This document shows positions 44,761-53,808 of a DNA stretch of 64,000 bases, in pieces. The position numbers and the translations under genes were made by a program. Numbering within the stretch: the stretch's first letter is position 1; the number at the start of each line of letters is the position of its first letter. Under the pieces are notes generated by a model, which searched no databases, was not told where the DNA came from, and saw only the letters and a program-made list of their open reading frames with translations. The DNA comes from Rhodoferax ferrireducens T118 (lineage in GTDB: Bacteria > Pseudomonadota > Gammaproteobacteria > Burkholderiales > Burkholderiaceae_C): NCBI RefSeq assembly GCF_000013605.1, contig NC_007908.1:3720001-3784000 (forward strand). The letters run 5' to 3'.

Positions 44761-45402
44761 TCATGGCCTGGTCTTTTGTTGCACCAGGGCCGCCATCTGC
44801 AGCGCTGCCGCGGTGCCTTGTGCGCTCAGTCCGGCAACAACACCTTGTCTGTCCGCGACTGGGCGGTTTTGGCTGACCTTCCATTTGCCGACCCAGCGCT
44901 GCACCGGAATCTCGATGCCGACGATGGCCTTGAGCATGCTGTCGATGTAATCGGCGGGCGCATCAAGCACCTGCCAGGGCTGGGCCTGACTGGCCTCGTG
45001 CACCTGGGTCAGGCGGGTGACCAGGTCCAACAGCCGGACCCGATCGTCAAACGCCTGCGGCACACCGTGGGCATGAACCGTGGCGTAGTTCCAGGTCGGC
45101 ACCGCCTTGCCGTGGACAAGTTTGCCAGGATACCAACTGGGCGACACATAGGCTTGCGCCCCGGTGAACACGGCCACCGACGAGGCGCCCTCGCCCAGCG
45201 CCTGCCACACCGGGTTGGCGCGCGCCACATGCCCGACCAGCGTGCCGTGTTCACCGCGCTGGGCGTCCAGCAGAAACGGGATATGGTTGACCAGCAACTC
45301 CCCCTGGTGCGACACCACCCAGGTGGCCAGCGGATAGGCGCCCACCAGCGCATGCAGCGTGGCGGCATCGGTCTCTTCAAAGTGAGGCGGCAGGTAGGTC
45401 AT
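44761..45402 (-). CDS. PaiB-family FMN-binding regulator-like protein
   Basis: A 213-residue protein of the PaiB/FMN-binding negative regulator family. Split-barrel flavin fold; MTYLPPHFEETDAATLHALVG start, LVNHIPFLLD, LVGHVARANP and HGKAVPTWNYATVHAHG are typical. In Bacillus PaiB represses sporulation and protease genes; in proteobacteria the role is unclear. ATG 45402 overlaps the stop of the OsmC-like gene, so the two are co-translated. A 35-bp piece of this gene is duplicated at 51851. Confidence 0.9.
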   Translation of the reverse strand: MTYLPPHFEETDAATLHALVGAYPLATWVVSHQGELLVNHIPFLLDAQRGEHGTLVGHVARANPVWQALGEGASSVAVFTGAQAYVSPSWYPGKLVHGKAVPTWNYATVHAHGVPQAFDDRVRLLDLVTRLTQVHEASQAQPWQVLDAPADYIDSMLKAIVGIEIPVQRWVGKWKVSQNRPVADRQGVVAGLSAQGTAAALQMAALVQQKTRP

Positions 45403-45887
45403 GGCAGGGCCCTGGTTGGTGTTTCAAAAATCGGTTCACACCGCACGTCGGTCTTGACGGAGTTGGCGATATAGCAGGACGCGTGCGCACGGTGGTGCAA
45501 GTCCTGCAGTTCCTCCCGCGTGGGGCTGCGCCCTTGTGCAAACTGCACCGCCGGTCGCAGCGTGACGCAGGTCATGGCCAACTGGCCTTGCGCATTGCGC
45601 GCCATCAGACCCACGGCCTCGTCGCGGTAGCTGTCCACCACCCAGCCGGCGCGGGCGGCGATGTCCAGAAACCAGAGCATGTGGCAACTCGACAGCGAGG
45701 CGACAAAAGCCTCTTCGGGGTCCACACCGGCCGGGTCCGAAAATGGCAGGGGCACTACATGGGGCGACGATGAGGCCGGCACGACGGCACCACCATCAAA
45801 GTGCCAGGCGTGGCGGCGGCTGTAGCGGTGGTCAACAAAGGCTGCGTTGTCACGCTGCCAGATAACGGTGCTGGTGTGCTGGGCCAT
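45399..45887 (-). CDS. OsmC/Ohr-family peroxide-detoxifying protein
   Basis: A 162-residue OsmC-fold protein. The two redox cysteines appear as the pattern SLSSCHMLWFLDIAARAG and, near the C-terminus, AHASCYIANSVKTDV; an Arg-rich N-terminal strand (HRYSRRHAWHFDGG) matches organic-hydroperoxide reductases. It reduces organic hydroperoxides. Upstream of and overlapping the PaiB-like gene. Confidence 0.92.
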   Translation of the reverse strand: MAQHTSTVIWQRDNAAFVDHRYSRRHAWHFDGGAVVPASSSPHVVPLPFSDPAGVDPEEAFVASLSSCHMLWFLDIAARAGWVVDSYRDEAVGLMARNAQGQLAMTCVTLRPAVQFAQGRSPTREELQDLHHRAHASCYIANSVKTDVRCEPIFETPTRALP

Positions 45888-46014
45888 GGTCGGCTTTCAG
45901 GTGCTTGACTGTCGCGGGGTTTATGAAATGGCTCCACAGTCTAGAGGACTCTATTATTGGGCCAGCCGCTCGGTCCGCAGACGCGAGTCGACCGCCTGGC
46001 CTGCGTTGGCAGTG

Positions 46015-46584
46015 TCAATCCACCCGATAGGCCGAGAACACCTCATCCACTGGTGTGGCAAGTGCATGGTTGGTGTAGTTGCTCAGGGTCTTGACGGCGA
46101 TCGCCAGCACGATGTAGAGCACATCCTTTTCCTGGAAACCGGCATCCAGGAACGCCTTCACGGTCGCGGCACCGGGACGGCCCTGCGTGCTGACCATCTC
46201 TGCGGTCAAGGCATACAAGGCGGCGAACCGGGCGCTCGGGATCGGTTGATGGGCACGAATGGCCTGCAGGACATCGGCGGGCACACCGGACTTCTTGTCG
46301 GCCATCATGCTGTGCGCCGCGGTGCAGTAGTTGCAGCCATTGACCTGGCTCACGGCCAGGAACACGACTTCCTGCTCGGCCGGTTTCAGGCCCGACTCGG
46401 AGCGGAACAAGGCATACCCATGAAGATAGGTGCTCAGCACGGCCGGGGTGTTGGCCATGTTGGCGTACATATTGGGCAGGAAGCCGACTTGCTTGACGGC
46501 CTTGTCGAGAATCTCCTTTTGCGCACCCTCGGCCGTGGCGGGGTTGACGGGGTGCAGCGTGTGGAGAATGGGTTGGGCAGACAT
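46015..46584 (-). CDS. AhpD-like carboxymuconolactone decarboxylase-family protein
   Basis: A 189-residue all-helical protein. ATG 46584 has AAGGAA at a good distance. The catalytic pattern is in NGCNYCTAAHSMMA (Cys-x-x-Cys plus His), as in AhpD-type peroxidases. A preceding Glu (QEVVFLAVSQV) completes the proton relay. Probably a thiol-dependent peroxidase. Follows an AraC-type regulator on the same strand by about 105 bp, a common pairing. Confidence 0.9.
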   Translation of the reverse strand: MSAQPILHTLHPVNPATAEGAQKEILDKAVKQVGFLPNMYANMANTPAVLSTYLHGYALFRSESGLKPAEQEVVFLAVSQVNGCNYCTAAHSMMADKKSGVPADVLQAIRAHQPIPSARFAALYALTAEMVSTQGRPGAATVKAFLDAGFQEKDVLYIVLAIAVKTLSNYTNHALATPVDEVFSAYRVD

Positions 46585-46689
46585 TTGAAAGTTCCTTAAA
46601 ACGGGGGTTGAAAGACAGTCGGATACCTGTTTGGAAACCGACACAACCGATGGTAGGAATCAATCTCGTCGTCGTGTGCACCGCACGTC

Positions 46690-47529
46690 TCACATTGATG
46701 TCTGCGCGTCCTGCCGTCCCTTGAGCCACTCGGTTGGCGAGCAGCCCAGCTTTCTGACAAAGGCCCGCGTGAGCGCGCTGGCGCTGCCGTAGCCGACATC
46801 GTCGGCTACGTGCTTCAGTTGCCGTCCTCGTTTCAGCAGACCCTGCGCCGTCATGATTCGCCATGAAGCCAGATAGTCTGCCGGGGTCTCTGCGGTGACC
46901 TCCCGAAATCGCGCAGCGAAGCGCGCTCGTGACATGCCGGCCAAAGCAGCCATGCTGGCCAAGTCTCGCGCCCGTGCCGGGTCCTTATGGATATCGGTCA
47001 GCACCTTGGCCAGCCGCTTGTCAGCGAGCCCCGCCAAAGTGCCGCCTTGCGTGAGCCCGTGCGCCATGCAGTACCGCAGCAGGCGAATCATCAACACCTC
47101 GCACAGCCGATTCAAGACTGCCTGACGGCCACACTGGTCAGAAAATGCCTCGTCAAACATGAGTTCGAGCAACTCTTGCACTTTCGCAAGTTCGGCGAGT
47201 TTGACCAGCACCACATTCGGTAGCGAATCGTTGACGGGGTTTCTGCCGCCCCCACCAAACTTGACCGTGGCGCAGACCATATCCGCGCCCGCTCGTTCAT
47301 CCGCGATCAGGCGGTGGCTGTCCGGGCGGGGCAGAAACAACAGACTCGGCTCCGTGATGTTGATCACACCATGGCGCTCGCCGATCACCTGAACCGGGCC
47401 ATGCTTGACCAGGTGGATGTGTCCGCGCAAGGCGTCGGCGCCGTAGTCGTGAGTACCGCAGATGTTTCCAGTGTAGAAAACCCCTGCATGCAGGGAGAAG
47501 TGCGTCAGAAGATTGGAGAGTGTGTCCAT
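46690..47529 (-). CDS. AraC-family transcriptional regulator
   Basis: A 279-residue regulator. ATG 47529 (MDTLSNLL) chosen over TTG 47544. N-terminal cupin_6-type sensing region (about 1-165: SLHAGVFYTGNICG, FLPRPDSHRLIAD), C-terminal double HTH (about 180-275) with MAALAGMSRARFAARFREVTAETPADYLASWRIMTAQ and VGYGSASALTRAFVRKLGCSP. Likely controls the AhpD-like gene downstream; inducer unknown. Confidence 0.9.
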   Translation of the reverse strand: MDTLSNLLTHFSLHAGVFYTGNICGTHDYGADALRGHIHLVKHGPVQVIGERHGVINITEPSLLFLPRPDSHRLIADERAGADMVCATVKFGGGGRNPVNDSLPNVVLVKLAELAKVQELLELMFDEAFSDQCGRQAVLNRLCEVLMIRLLRYCMAHGLTQGGTLAGLADKRLAKVLTDIHKDPARARDLASMAALAGMSRARFAARFREVTAETPADYLASWRIMTAQGLLKRGRQLKHVADDVGYGSASALTRAFVRKLGCSPTEWLKGRQDAQTSM

Positions 47530-47943
47530 ATCAGCAAAAATCAAGACGATTGATCATAATAATGGCTTATTACATCACCGTTCATATCGATTTTCTTGCC
47601 TGGCCTTGGAATTTTCAAGCGCCCCGGGTGTTTCGATAAGCCCAGGCAGGTTGTGGGCCCGTTTGGCATGGTCTGCGGTGCCACGCGTGAGCTGGCAGCG
47701 CTCGCGCAGAGAGATCGAAATGCTCTTTTATGTGGTCAACCCCTGTTGCCGCATCAAGACCTTGCAACTAAGCTGTTTCAACGAAGCCGAACGTGTATTA
47801 GTATGGTGTTCGGCGCTGGCTTGACGCATCAGTTGGCTGATTGAATTGGGCGTCCATGGTCCGGATCTGAATGCCCGATCGATGTTCAAGCCCGCTGCGC
47901 AGTGGCTTGAAGCGATGCTCCGACTAAAAAATAGAGAGTGAAC
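47530..47943. other. Intergenic region before HD-GYP sensor gene
   Basis: About 414 bp. A + strand frame at 47596-47844 (MPGLGIFKRPGCFDKPRQVV..., 82 codons) has balanced amino-acid use but no SD and no family I know; it is more likely a decayed gene fragment. An inverted repeat TTCAAGCC-N11-GGCTTGAA at 47884-47910 precedes the sensor gene by 33 bp. Confidence 0.5.
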
Positions 47944-50900
47944 ATGAAAGCTGGTATGGCGGTGCACAGATTCCTGTCTCAGGGAAATCTGCTGCTGTCC
48001 ATTGTTTTTGCTGTCTTGATCATTTTTCTCGCGCTCCCCCATTCTTTTGCTGAATCAGCCAATCAGAATAAACTCGTTTTTCTGGGCAACAAGAATATAG
48101 CCCCGGTGGTCTACCAAAATAATATGGTCCCGGCAGGCGTTGTGGTGGACATCGTTCGTGCACTTGAAAAATACATGCCCCAGCCGATTGAAATTAAAAC
48201 CATGGATTGGCTGGAGGCGCAAGCGCTGGTGGCACAAGGGAAAGCCGATGCGCTTATTCAAATAAACCCGACGCAGGAGCGTCGGGAAATATATGATTTT
48301 TCAGATACCTTGCTTGAATCCCAGTTTTCAATTTTTACCACCACCAACAGGGTTGGCATCTCGGGAATGTCAAGCCTTCGCGGCCTGAGGGTTGGCGTGG
48401 AGGCGGGGGGCCTGCCTCAGCAGTTATTGGGGAAAGACCCGCAAATTCTGCTCACCATCATCCCAAATTTTATCGAGGGATTTAAACAGCTCAATGCTGC
48501 CACGGTGGATGCCGTGGTGGTGGACTACCGGGTTGGGTCTTATATCATTGCCGAAAACAAAATACAAAATATCAGGGTGACGGGTGAGCCTGTTGCATTT
48601 TCTTATTCGTCCATTGCGGTGAAGAAAGGAAATGAGAAACTGCTCAGTGCCATCAATAATGGCTTGAAGAGTATCAAAGCGGATGGTAGTTACCAAACTG
48701 TCATCAATAACTGGAAGCCCAAAGAGGTTGTGTTTCAGACCCGGGAACAGATCACCCAAAGAATCTACTACGTCTCGGTCATCACCTTATTCATATTGTT
48801 CCTGATTGCAGCCACATGGACAATGACCTTGAAAAAACAGTTGCTCAGAAGAAAGGCGGCGGAAGAGCGACTGGGAGAACAGTATTCCACTTTGAGCAGC
48901 ATCATCAACAGTGCCAATGCACTGATCTTTTCTTTGGACCGGCAGTACCGCTACACCAGTTTCAACCAGGGGCATGCCGACGTCATGAAAGCGCTTTACG
49001 GGGCCCAGATCGAGCAAGGCCACAGTCTGCTGGACTACATGACCGTGCCGCAGGATCGGGAAACCGCCCAGCACAACATTGATCGGGCGATCGCCGGAGA
49101 GCAGGTTGTGGAGGAGTCGTATTCAGGAGATGAACTTCGGTCGCGGCAGTATTTCCAGGTCTCGCACAGCCCGATCAAGAGTGGCGAAGATGTCATCGGT
49201 GTGGCGGTGCTGGCCCAGGACATGAGCGCCCGCAAGCGCTCGCAGCTAGCCCAGGAGTTGAACTCCCAACGCATGCAAATGCTGCTGCAACTCAACCAGA
49301 TGGCCGGGGCAACGCTGAAAGAGATCGAGGATTTCACCTTGGAAGAAGCCGTACGCTTGACCCAAAGCAAAATCGGCTACCTGGCGTTTGTTAACGAAGA
49401 TGAGAGCGTGCTGACCATGCCCGCGTGGTCAAAATTGGCCATGGCAGAAGGCGTCATCACCGAGGAGCCGATCGTGTACCCGGTCGAAACCACGGGGCTC
49501 TGGGGCGAAGCGGTGCGCCAGCGCCGACCCGTCATCACCAACGATTACAACGCCGCCAACCCCTTGAAAAATGACTGGCCGCGGGGCTATGTCAACCTGA
49601 AACGTCACATGAATGTGCCCGTGTTTGACGGCGCCAGAATCGTCATCGTGGCGGGCGTTGGCAACAAGGTCGAGGCGTACGACGAAGGGGACGTACAGCA
49701 GTTGACCCTGATCATGGAAGGCATGTGGCGGCTGCTGGAGGGCAAGCGCTCGCAGGAAACTCTGCATCGATTGAATCGCGAACTGCGCGCCATCAGCAGT
49801 TGCAACCAGGCCTTGTTGCGCACGCAGGACGAGCAGACCCTGCTCAACGACATTTGCCACATTGTTTGCGACGAGGCCGGCTACCGCATGGCCTGGGTGG
49901 GCTATGCCGAGCACGATGCGGGCAAGACCGTCCGTCCGGCGGCCTGGGGTGGTTTCGACAGCGGGTATATCGCCGACGCCAAATTGTCCTGGGCTGAGGA
50001 CACACCGCGCGGGCAAGGTCCCGCCGGAGTCGCGATCCGAAGCGCAGAGATCGTCTATTTTCAGGATCTGGCCAACGACCCAAGCATGGCCCCGTGGCGC
50101 GAGAGCGCCTTGCAGCACGGCTATCGTTCCGGCATCGCCTTGCCCTTGAAAAACGAAGGCGCAGAAGTATTCGGCGTTCTGCTGATTTATTCGGCCGAGA
50201 TCAACGCCTTTAGCCCCGCCGAAATCCGGCTTCTGCAGGAGCTGTCGGGCGATCTGGCGTTCGGCATCACGGTGCTGCGCGCCCGCCTCGAACGCACGCG
50301 AGCGGAAGAAGCGTTGAAGAACATGGCGATGAAATTCCGAACCATCTACGAATCGACTTCCGATGCCATCATGCTGATCGATGAACAAGGCATCTTCGAC
50401 TGCAACGCGGCCACGCTGCGGATATTCGCTTGCCAGGCACGGGATGATCTGGTTGGCAAACAGCCCTCCCAGCTGTCCCCGCCGACCCAGCCCGGTGGTG
50501 AAGAGTCGATGCAGCTGGCCAATGAATATATCGCTACGGCCTACAGGAATGGCAGCCATCAGTTCGAATGGACGCACCGTCGCCTGGACGGTGCACAGTT
50601 TCCCGCCGACGTGTTGCTCACTGCCATGGAACTGGGCGGCAAGCCGGTGCTGCAAGCCACGGTGCGCGACATCACCCGGCGCAAGCAGGATGAACTGGCG
50701 CTGGCAAGAGCCAACCGCGCCTTGCGCACCCTCAGCGCCTGCAATGAGGCGCTGGTGCGCGCCACCAACGAATCCGGGCTGCTTGATGCCATTTGTCGGC
50801 TGATTGTGGAAACCGGCGGCTACCGCATGGCGTGGGTGGGATTCCCCGAGCAGAACGCGGCGAAGACGGTGCGCCCGGCGGCCCACTACGGTTACGACGA

Positions 50901-51849
50901 AGGTTTTCTGGCCGAGGCCCCTATCAGTTGGGCCGACATTGAGCCTGGTCGTGGCCCGACCGGCACAGCCATTCGGACCGGCACCGTCCAGGTCAATCAG
51001 AACTTCCTGCTCAACCCGGCCTCGGCCCCGTGGGGAGATGAGGCACAGTCGCGCGGCTACCAGTCCAACATTGCGCTGCCGCTCACCAGCGAAGCGGGCA
51101 CCTTGGGTGTGCTGACCATTTTTGCGGCGGCACCCGATGCTTTCAACGAAACCGAAGTCATCCTGTTGAAGGAACTCGCCAGCGACCTGGCCTTCGGCAT
51201 CGCCACCTTGCGCACGCGGGCTGAACGCGACCGCATTGCCTACGAACACCAGCACCATGAGGACATACTGCGCCAGAGTCTGGAGGACTCCATCAAGGCC
51301 ATCGCCGACACCGTGGAAATGCGCGACCCGTACACCGCTGGCCATCAGCGGCGCGTGGGGCAACTGGCAGTCGCCATCGCGCGCGAACTGGGTTTGCCGG
51401 AAGACACCATGCGAGGCATCGAACTCGCCGCCAGCATTCACGACCTGGGAAAAATCAGCATTCCGGCGGAAATTCTCGCCAAGCCCATCAAGCTGACGGC
51501 CATCGAATACATGCTCCTGAAGAATCACCCGCAAGCCGGCTTTGACATTCTCAAAGACATCAGATTCCCCTGGCCCATCGCCACCATGGTGCTGCAACAC
51601 CATGAACGCCTGGACGGCTCGGGTTATCCGCAGGGACTCCAGGGCGAGCAAATCCTGCTCGAGTCGCGCATCATGGCGGTCGCCGATGTGGTCGAGGCGA
51701 TGGCCTCGCATCGCCCCTACCGGGCGGCGCTGGGCGTTGATGCCGCGCTGGCGGAAATCGGGCGCGGCCGCGGTGTCATCTATGACACGCTGGCCGTTGA
51801 TGCCTGCCTGCGGCTTTTCGCCGAGAAACGGTTTTCGTTTTCAAGCTGA
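47944..51849 (+). CDS. SBP-PAS-GAF-GAF-PAS-GAF-HD-GYP sensor phosphodiesterase
   Basis: A 1301-residue membrane sensor. AGAGAG five bases before ATG 47944. Signal/TM near residues 15-35, periplasmic SBP_bac_3 domain (about 40-265, KLVFLGNKNIAPVVYQNN), TM near 280-300, PAS (about 310-430), GAF-like (about 443-600), GAF (about 610-790), PAS (about 800-910), GAF (about 923-1095) and HD-GYP (about 1115-1300). HD is SIHDLGKISIP and GYP is HHERLDGSGYPQG, both intact: c-di-GMP hydrolysis. The two later GAF domains are close copies (CNQALLR/CNEALVR, GYRMAWVGY/GYRMAWVGF), an internal duplication. A periplasmic ligand may control c-di-GMP. Confidence 0.93.
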   Translation: MKAGMAVHRFLSQGNLLLSIVFAVLIIFLALPHSFAESANQNKLVFLGNKNIAPVVYQNNMVPAGVVVDIVRALEKYMPQPIEIKTMDWLEAQALVAQGKADALIQINPTQERREIYDFSDTLLESQFSIFTTTNRVGISGMSSLRGLRVGVEAGGLPQQLLGKDPQILLTIIPNFIEGFKQLNAATVDAVVVDYRVGSYIIAENKIQNIRVTGEPVAFSYSSIAVKKGNEKLLSAINNGLKSIKADGSYQTVINNWKPKEVVFQTREQITQRIYYVSVITLFILFLIAATWTMTLKKQLLRRKAAEERLGEQYSTLSSIINSANALIFSLDRQYRYTSFNQGHADVMKALYGAQIEQGHSLLDYMTVPQDRETAQHNIDRAIAGEQVVEESYSGDELRSRQYFQVSHSPIKSGEDVIGVAVLAQDMSARKRSQLAQELNSQRMQMLLQLNQMAGATLKEIEDFTLEEAVRLTQSKIGYLAFVNEDESVLTMPAWSKLAMAEGVITEEPIVYPVETTGLWGEAVRQRRPVITNDYNAANPLKNDWPRGYVNLKRHMNVPVFDGARIVIVAGVGNKVEAYDEGDVQQLTLIMEGMWRLLEGKRSQETLHRLNRELRAISSCNQALLRTQDEQTLLNDICHIVCDEAGYRMAWVGYAEHDAGKTVRPAAWGGFDSGYIADAKLSWAEDTPRGQGPAGVAIRSAEIVYFQDLANDPSMAPWRESALQHGYRSGIALPLKNEGAEVFGVLLIYSAEINAFSPAEIRLLQELSGDLAFGITVLRARLERTRAEEALKNMAMKFRTIYESTSDAIMLIDEQGIFDCNAATLRIFACQARDDLVGKQPSQLSPPTQPGGEESMQLANEYIATAYRNGSHQFEWTHRRLDGAQFPADVLLTAMELGGKPVLQATVRDITRRKQDELALARANRALRTLSACNEALVRATNESGLLDAICRLIVETGGYRMAWVGFPEQNAAKTVRPAAHYGYDEGFLAEAPISWADIEPGRGPTGTAIRTGTVQVNQNFLLNPASAPWGDEAQSRGYQSNIALPLTSEAGTLGVLTIFAAAPDAFNETEVILLKELASDLAFGIATLRTRAERDRIAYEHQHHEDILRQSLEDSIKAIADTVEMRDPYTAGHQRRVGQLAVAIARELGLPEDTMRGIELAASIHDLGKISIPAEILAKPIKLTAIEYMLLKNHPQAGFDILKDIRFPWPIATMVLQHHERLDGSGYPQGLQGEQILLESRIMAVADVVEAMASHRPYRAALGVDAALAEIGRGRGVIYDTLAVDACLRLFAEKRFSFSS

Positions 51850-51850
51850 C

Positions 51851-51886
51851 CTGGCCTCGTTCACCTGGGTCAGGCGGGTGGCCAGC
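51851..51886. repeat. Duplicated fragment of the PaiB-like gene
   Basis: The 34-36 bp beginning CTGGCCTCGTTCACCTGGGT and CAGGCGGGTGGCCAG differ by about two bases from 44990-45024 inside the PaiB-like gene. On the - strand both encode TRLTQV[H/N]EA. A small relic of a second paiB copy or a gene-conversion tract. Confidence 0.7.
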
Positions 51887-51918
51887 GGGTCCGTGCAATC
51901 CGTGGTTCCATCCAGACT

Positions 51919-51932
51919 GTGCGCTGGCGCAC
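51919..51932. promoter_or_regulatory. GTGCG-CTGG-CGCAC palindrome
   Basis: Perfect five-base arms and four-base centre, 70 bp upstream of the small Cys-rich gene at 52003. Similar sites occur at 54680 and 54717. After this site comes GGAC, as after the 54680 site read towards its gene. Confidence 0.55.
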
Positions 51933-51970
51933 GGACCGGCGGCTTCGAAACTGACTCAATCGGGCCACGG

Positions 51971-51986
51971 TGATTTGTCGAAATCA
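51971..51986 (+). promoter_or_regulatory. Hairpin ahead of the SD of the Cys-rich gene
   Basis: TGATTT-GTCG-AAATCA, six-bp stem with a tetraloop, three bases before the SD (AAAAGGACC). Could influence translation initiation. Confidence 0.4.
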
Positions 51987-52002
51987 CCAAAAGGACCCTG
52001 AC

Positions 52003-52236
52003 ATGAACCGCCCAGCTTACAGTGCCAAACCCGCAGATTACATCAGCGTCAGCCATCACCTTTGTCCGCTGTGCGCGGGAAATTTGATCCGGACCCCGCG
52101 CCGGCCTGTCGACCGTTTTTGGAGCCTGTTTGTTCCGGTTCATCGCTATCGCTGTAACCGATTTGCATGCCAATGGGCCGGTAATCTTCGGGTCGACAGC
52201 GGGGAGGCAAACCCGGGCACGCTGACACCGCGCTGA
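52003..52236 (+). CDS. Small Cys-rich zinc-ribbon-like protein
   Basis: A 77-residue protein; ATG 52003 preceded by AAGGACC. Two cysteine pairs (HHLCPLCAGN and YRCNRFACQWAGNLR) spaced by a basic/aromatic loop suggest a zinc ribbon. No signal peptide. Not recognised beyond that. It has its own upstream palindrome and hairpin, so seems independently regulated. Confidence 0.65.
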   Translation: MNRPAYSAKPADYISVSHHLCPLCAGNLIRTPRRPVDRFWSLFVPVHRYRCNRFACQWAGNLRVDSGEANPGTLTPR

Positions 52237-52354
52237 ACAAGCCAGAACGGGTCATCAAAAGCCCTGGGATAGCATTCAAGGTGGACTGGAACCGCAGCCG
52301 CAGCGGGCCCTGCACCGGTCTGGCAAAAGTCGGCTGAAAAGCGTAGAGTTAAGG

Positions 52355-52373
52355 CGCGGTGCGCCGCACCGCG
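52355..52373. promoter_or_regulatory. Palindrome upstream of MoaD-like gene
   Basis: CGCGGTGC-GCC-GCACCGCG, eight-base perfect arms, 26 bp before the ATG. It contains GTGCG and CGCAC half-sites separated by one base, related to but not identical with the nearby GTGCG-N4-CGCAC sites. Confidence 0.5.
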
Positions 52374-52398
52374 TCAACGCCAGCCGAGCTCTATACCG

Positions 52399-52668
52399 AT
52401 GGTCACCGTTGAATTTGCCGCCAGCCTGCGCCACCACGTCGAATGCGCGCCGCAGTCGGTCGCGCCTGGCACGCTGCGCGACGTGCTCGAAGGTGCGCTG
52501 CGCGCGGCACCCGCATTGGCCCACTACGTGTTTGACGACCAGCGCGCGGTGCGCAAACATGTGGCGGTGTTTGTGAACGGGCAAATAGTGCCGGAACGCG
52601 TCCACCTGACGCAGTGGCTTGGAGCCGGCGACCGGGTGTTGGTGATCCAGGCCCTCACCGGTGGCTGA
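52399..52668 (+). CDS. MoaD/ThiS-family ubiquitin-like sulfur carrier
   Basis: An 89-residue beta-grasp protein: hydrophobic core VTVEFAASLRHHV, central VAVFVNGQIV and RVLVIQALTGG with the C-terminal Gly-Gly that is adenylated and thiocarboxylated in sulfur carriers. The next gene is a BNR-repeat protein 36 bp downstream; pairs of this kind (MoaD-like plus sialidase-like protein) are common, and the carrier is probably not for molybdopterin. Start codon weakly supported by SD. Confidence 0.85.
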   Translation: MVTVEFAASLRHHVECAPQSVAPGTLRDVLEGALRAAPALAHYVFDDQRAVRKHVAVFVNGQIVPERVHLTQWLGAGDRVLVIQALTGG

Positions 52669-52703
52669 CATCCGTTCAATTTCTTTGATGAGAGGAGATC
52701 ATC

Positions 52704-53801
52704 ATGCCGACATTGCTGGTTGCCACCCGCAAGGGTTTGTTTGCCGTCCAGGGCGATGGCGCGAACTGGAACATCGCTTCGCATTATTTTGCCGGTGAGC
52801 CGGTCACGCAGGTGCTGGCCGACCGGCGCGACGGCAGCTGGTATGCCGCGCTGCGGCTGGGCCATTTCGGCGTCAAGCTGCACAAGAGCAGCGACCAGGG
52901 CCAGAGTTGGCAAGAGATGGCGGCACCCGCCTTCCCCGTCAAGCCGACTGAGGGGCCCTGGGCCGATGACCCCACACCCTGGAGCGTGGACCTGATCTGG
53001 TCGCTGGCTGCGGGCGGCGCCCATGAACGCGGCACGCTGTGGGCCGGTTGCCTGCCAGCCGGGTTGTTCAAGTCGGAAGATGGCGGCGCCAGCTGGACGC
53101 TGAACCAGCCGTTGTGGGAAGAACCCCGGCGCCGGGCGTGGCTCGGTGGTGGTTATGACCATGCCGGCATTCACTCCATCCTGGTCGATCCGCGTGATCC
53201 TCTCCACATCACACTGGGGATTTCCTGTGGCGGCGTGTGGCAGACGCGAGACGGCGGCGCCTCCTGGTCGCTGACGGCCAGCGGCATGAAAGCCGACTAC
53301 CTGCCGCCCGAGAATGCCGATGACGGCAACGCGCAGGACCCGCACTGTCTGGTGCAGTGCGCCGCGCAACCCGATATGTTGTGGGTGCAGCACCATTGCG
53401 GCATCTATCGCTCCACCAATGGCGGCAAGCAATGGCAGGCCATTGCGGCGCCCGCCCCGTCGGGTTTCGGTTTTGCCGTCGCCTGCGACCCGCACAATCC
53501 CCAGCGTGCCTGGTTCGTGCCGGCCCAGGCGGATGTGTGTCGCATTCCCGTGGCGGGCCGGATGGTCGTGACGCGCACCGACGATGGCGGCGCGTCCTTC
53601 CAGGTTTTGTCGGAGGGCTTGCCGCAAAGCCAGGCCTACCATCTGGTCTATCGCCACGGGCTTGATGTCACGCGCGACGGGCAGACCCTGGCGCTGGCGT
53701 CAACCACCGGCGGTTTGTGGCTCAGTGCCGATGCCGGACTGGGATGGCAGTGCCTGTCACACGATCTGCCACCGGTGGCAGCGGTGCGTTTTACCGACTG
53801 A
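52704..53801 (+). CDS. BNR/Asp-box repeat beta-propeller protein
   Basis: A 365-residue protein without a signal peptide. At least four Asp-box motifs: SSDQGQSWQEM, SEDGGASWTLN, TRDGGASWSLT, STNGGKQWQAI and TDDGGASFQVL, so a beta-propeller of the sialidase/photosystem-assembly type. The start MPTLLVATRKGLFAV is characteristic. True sialidase catalytic residues (Arg triad, nucleophile Tyr) are not evident, so glycosidase activity is not assumed. SD AGAGGAGA precedes ATG 52704. Confidence 0.85.
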   Translation: MPTLLVATRKGLFAVQGDGANWNIASHYFAGEPVTQVLADRRDGSWYAALRLGHFGVKLHKSSDQGQSWQEMAAPAFPVKPTEGPWADDPTPWSVDLIWSLAAGGAHERGTLWAGCLPAGLFKSEDGGASWTLNQPLWEEPRRRAWLGGGYDHAGIHSILVDPRDPLHITLGISCGGVWQTRDGGASWSLTASGMKADYLPPENADDGNAQDPHCLVQCAAQPDMLWVQHHCGIYRSTNGGKQWQAIAAPAPSGFGFAVACDPHNPQRAWFVPAQADVCRIPVAGRMVVTRTDDGGASFQVLSEGLPQSQAYHLVYRHGLDVTRDGQTLALASTTGGLWLSADAGLGWQCLSHDLPPVAAVRFTD

Positions 53802-53808
53802 CGAGAAA

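Noticed and set aside
47596..47844. 82-codon + strand frame between the AraC regulator and the HD-GYP sensor
   Set aside because: Balanced composition but no SD, no recognisable family and likely decayed; kept only as part of the intergenic description.
49429..51711. Long - strand frame (760 codons) opposite the HD-GYP sensor
   Set aside because: His/Gln/Arg-rich composition typical of antisense translation; sense frame has complete domains.
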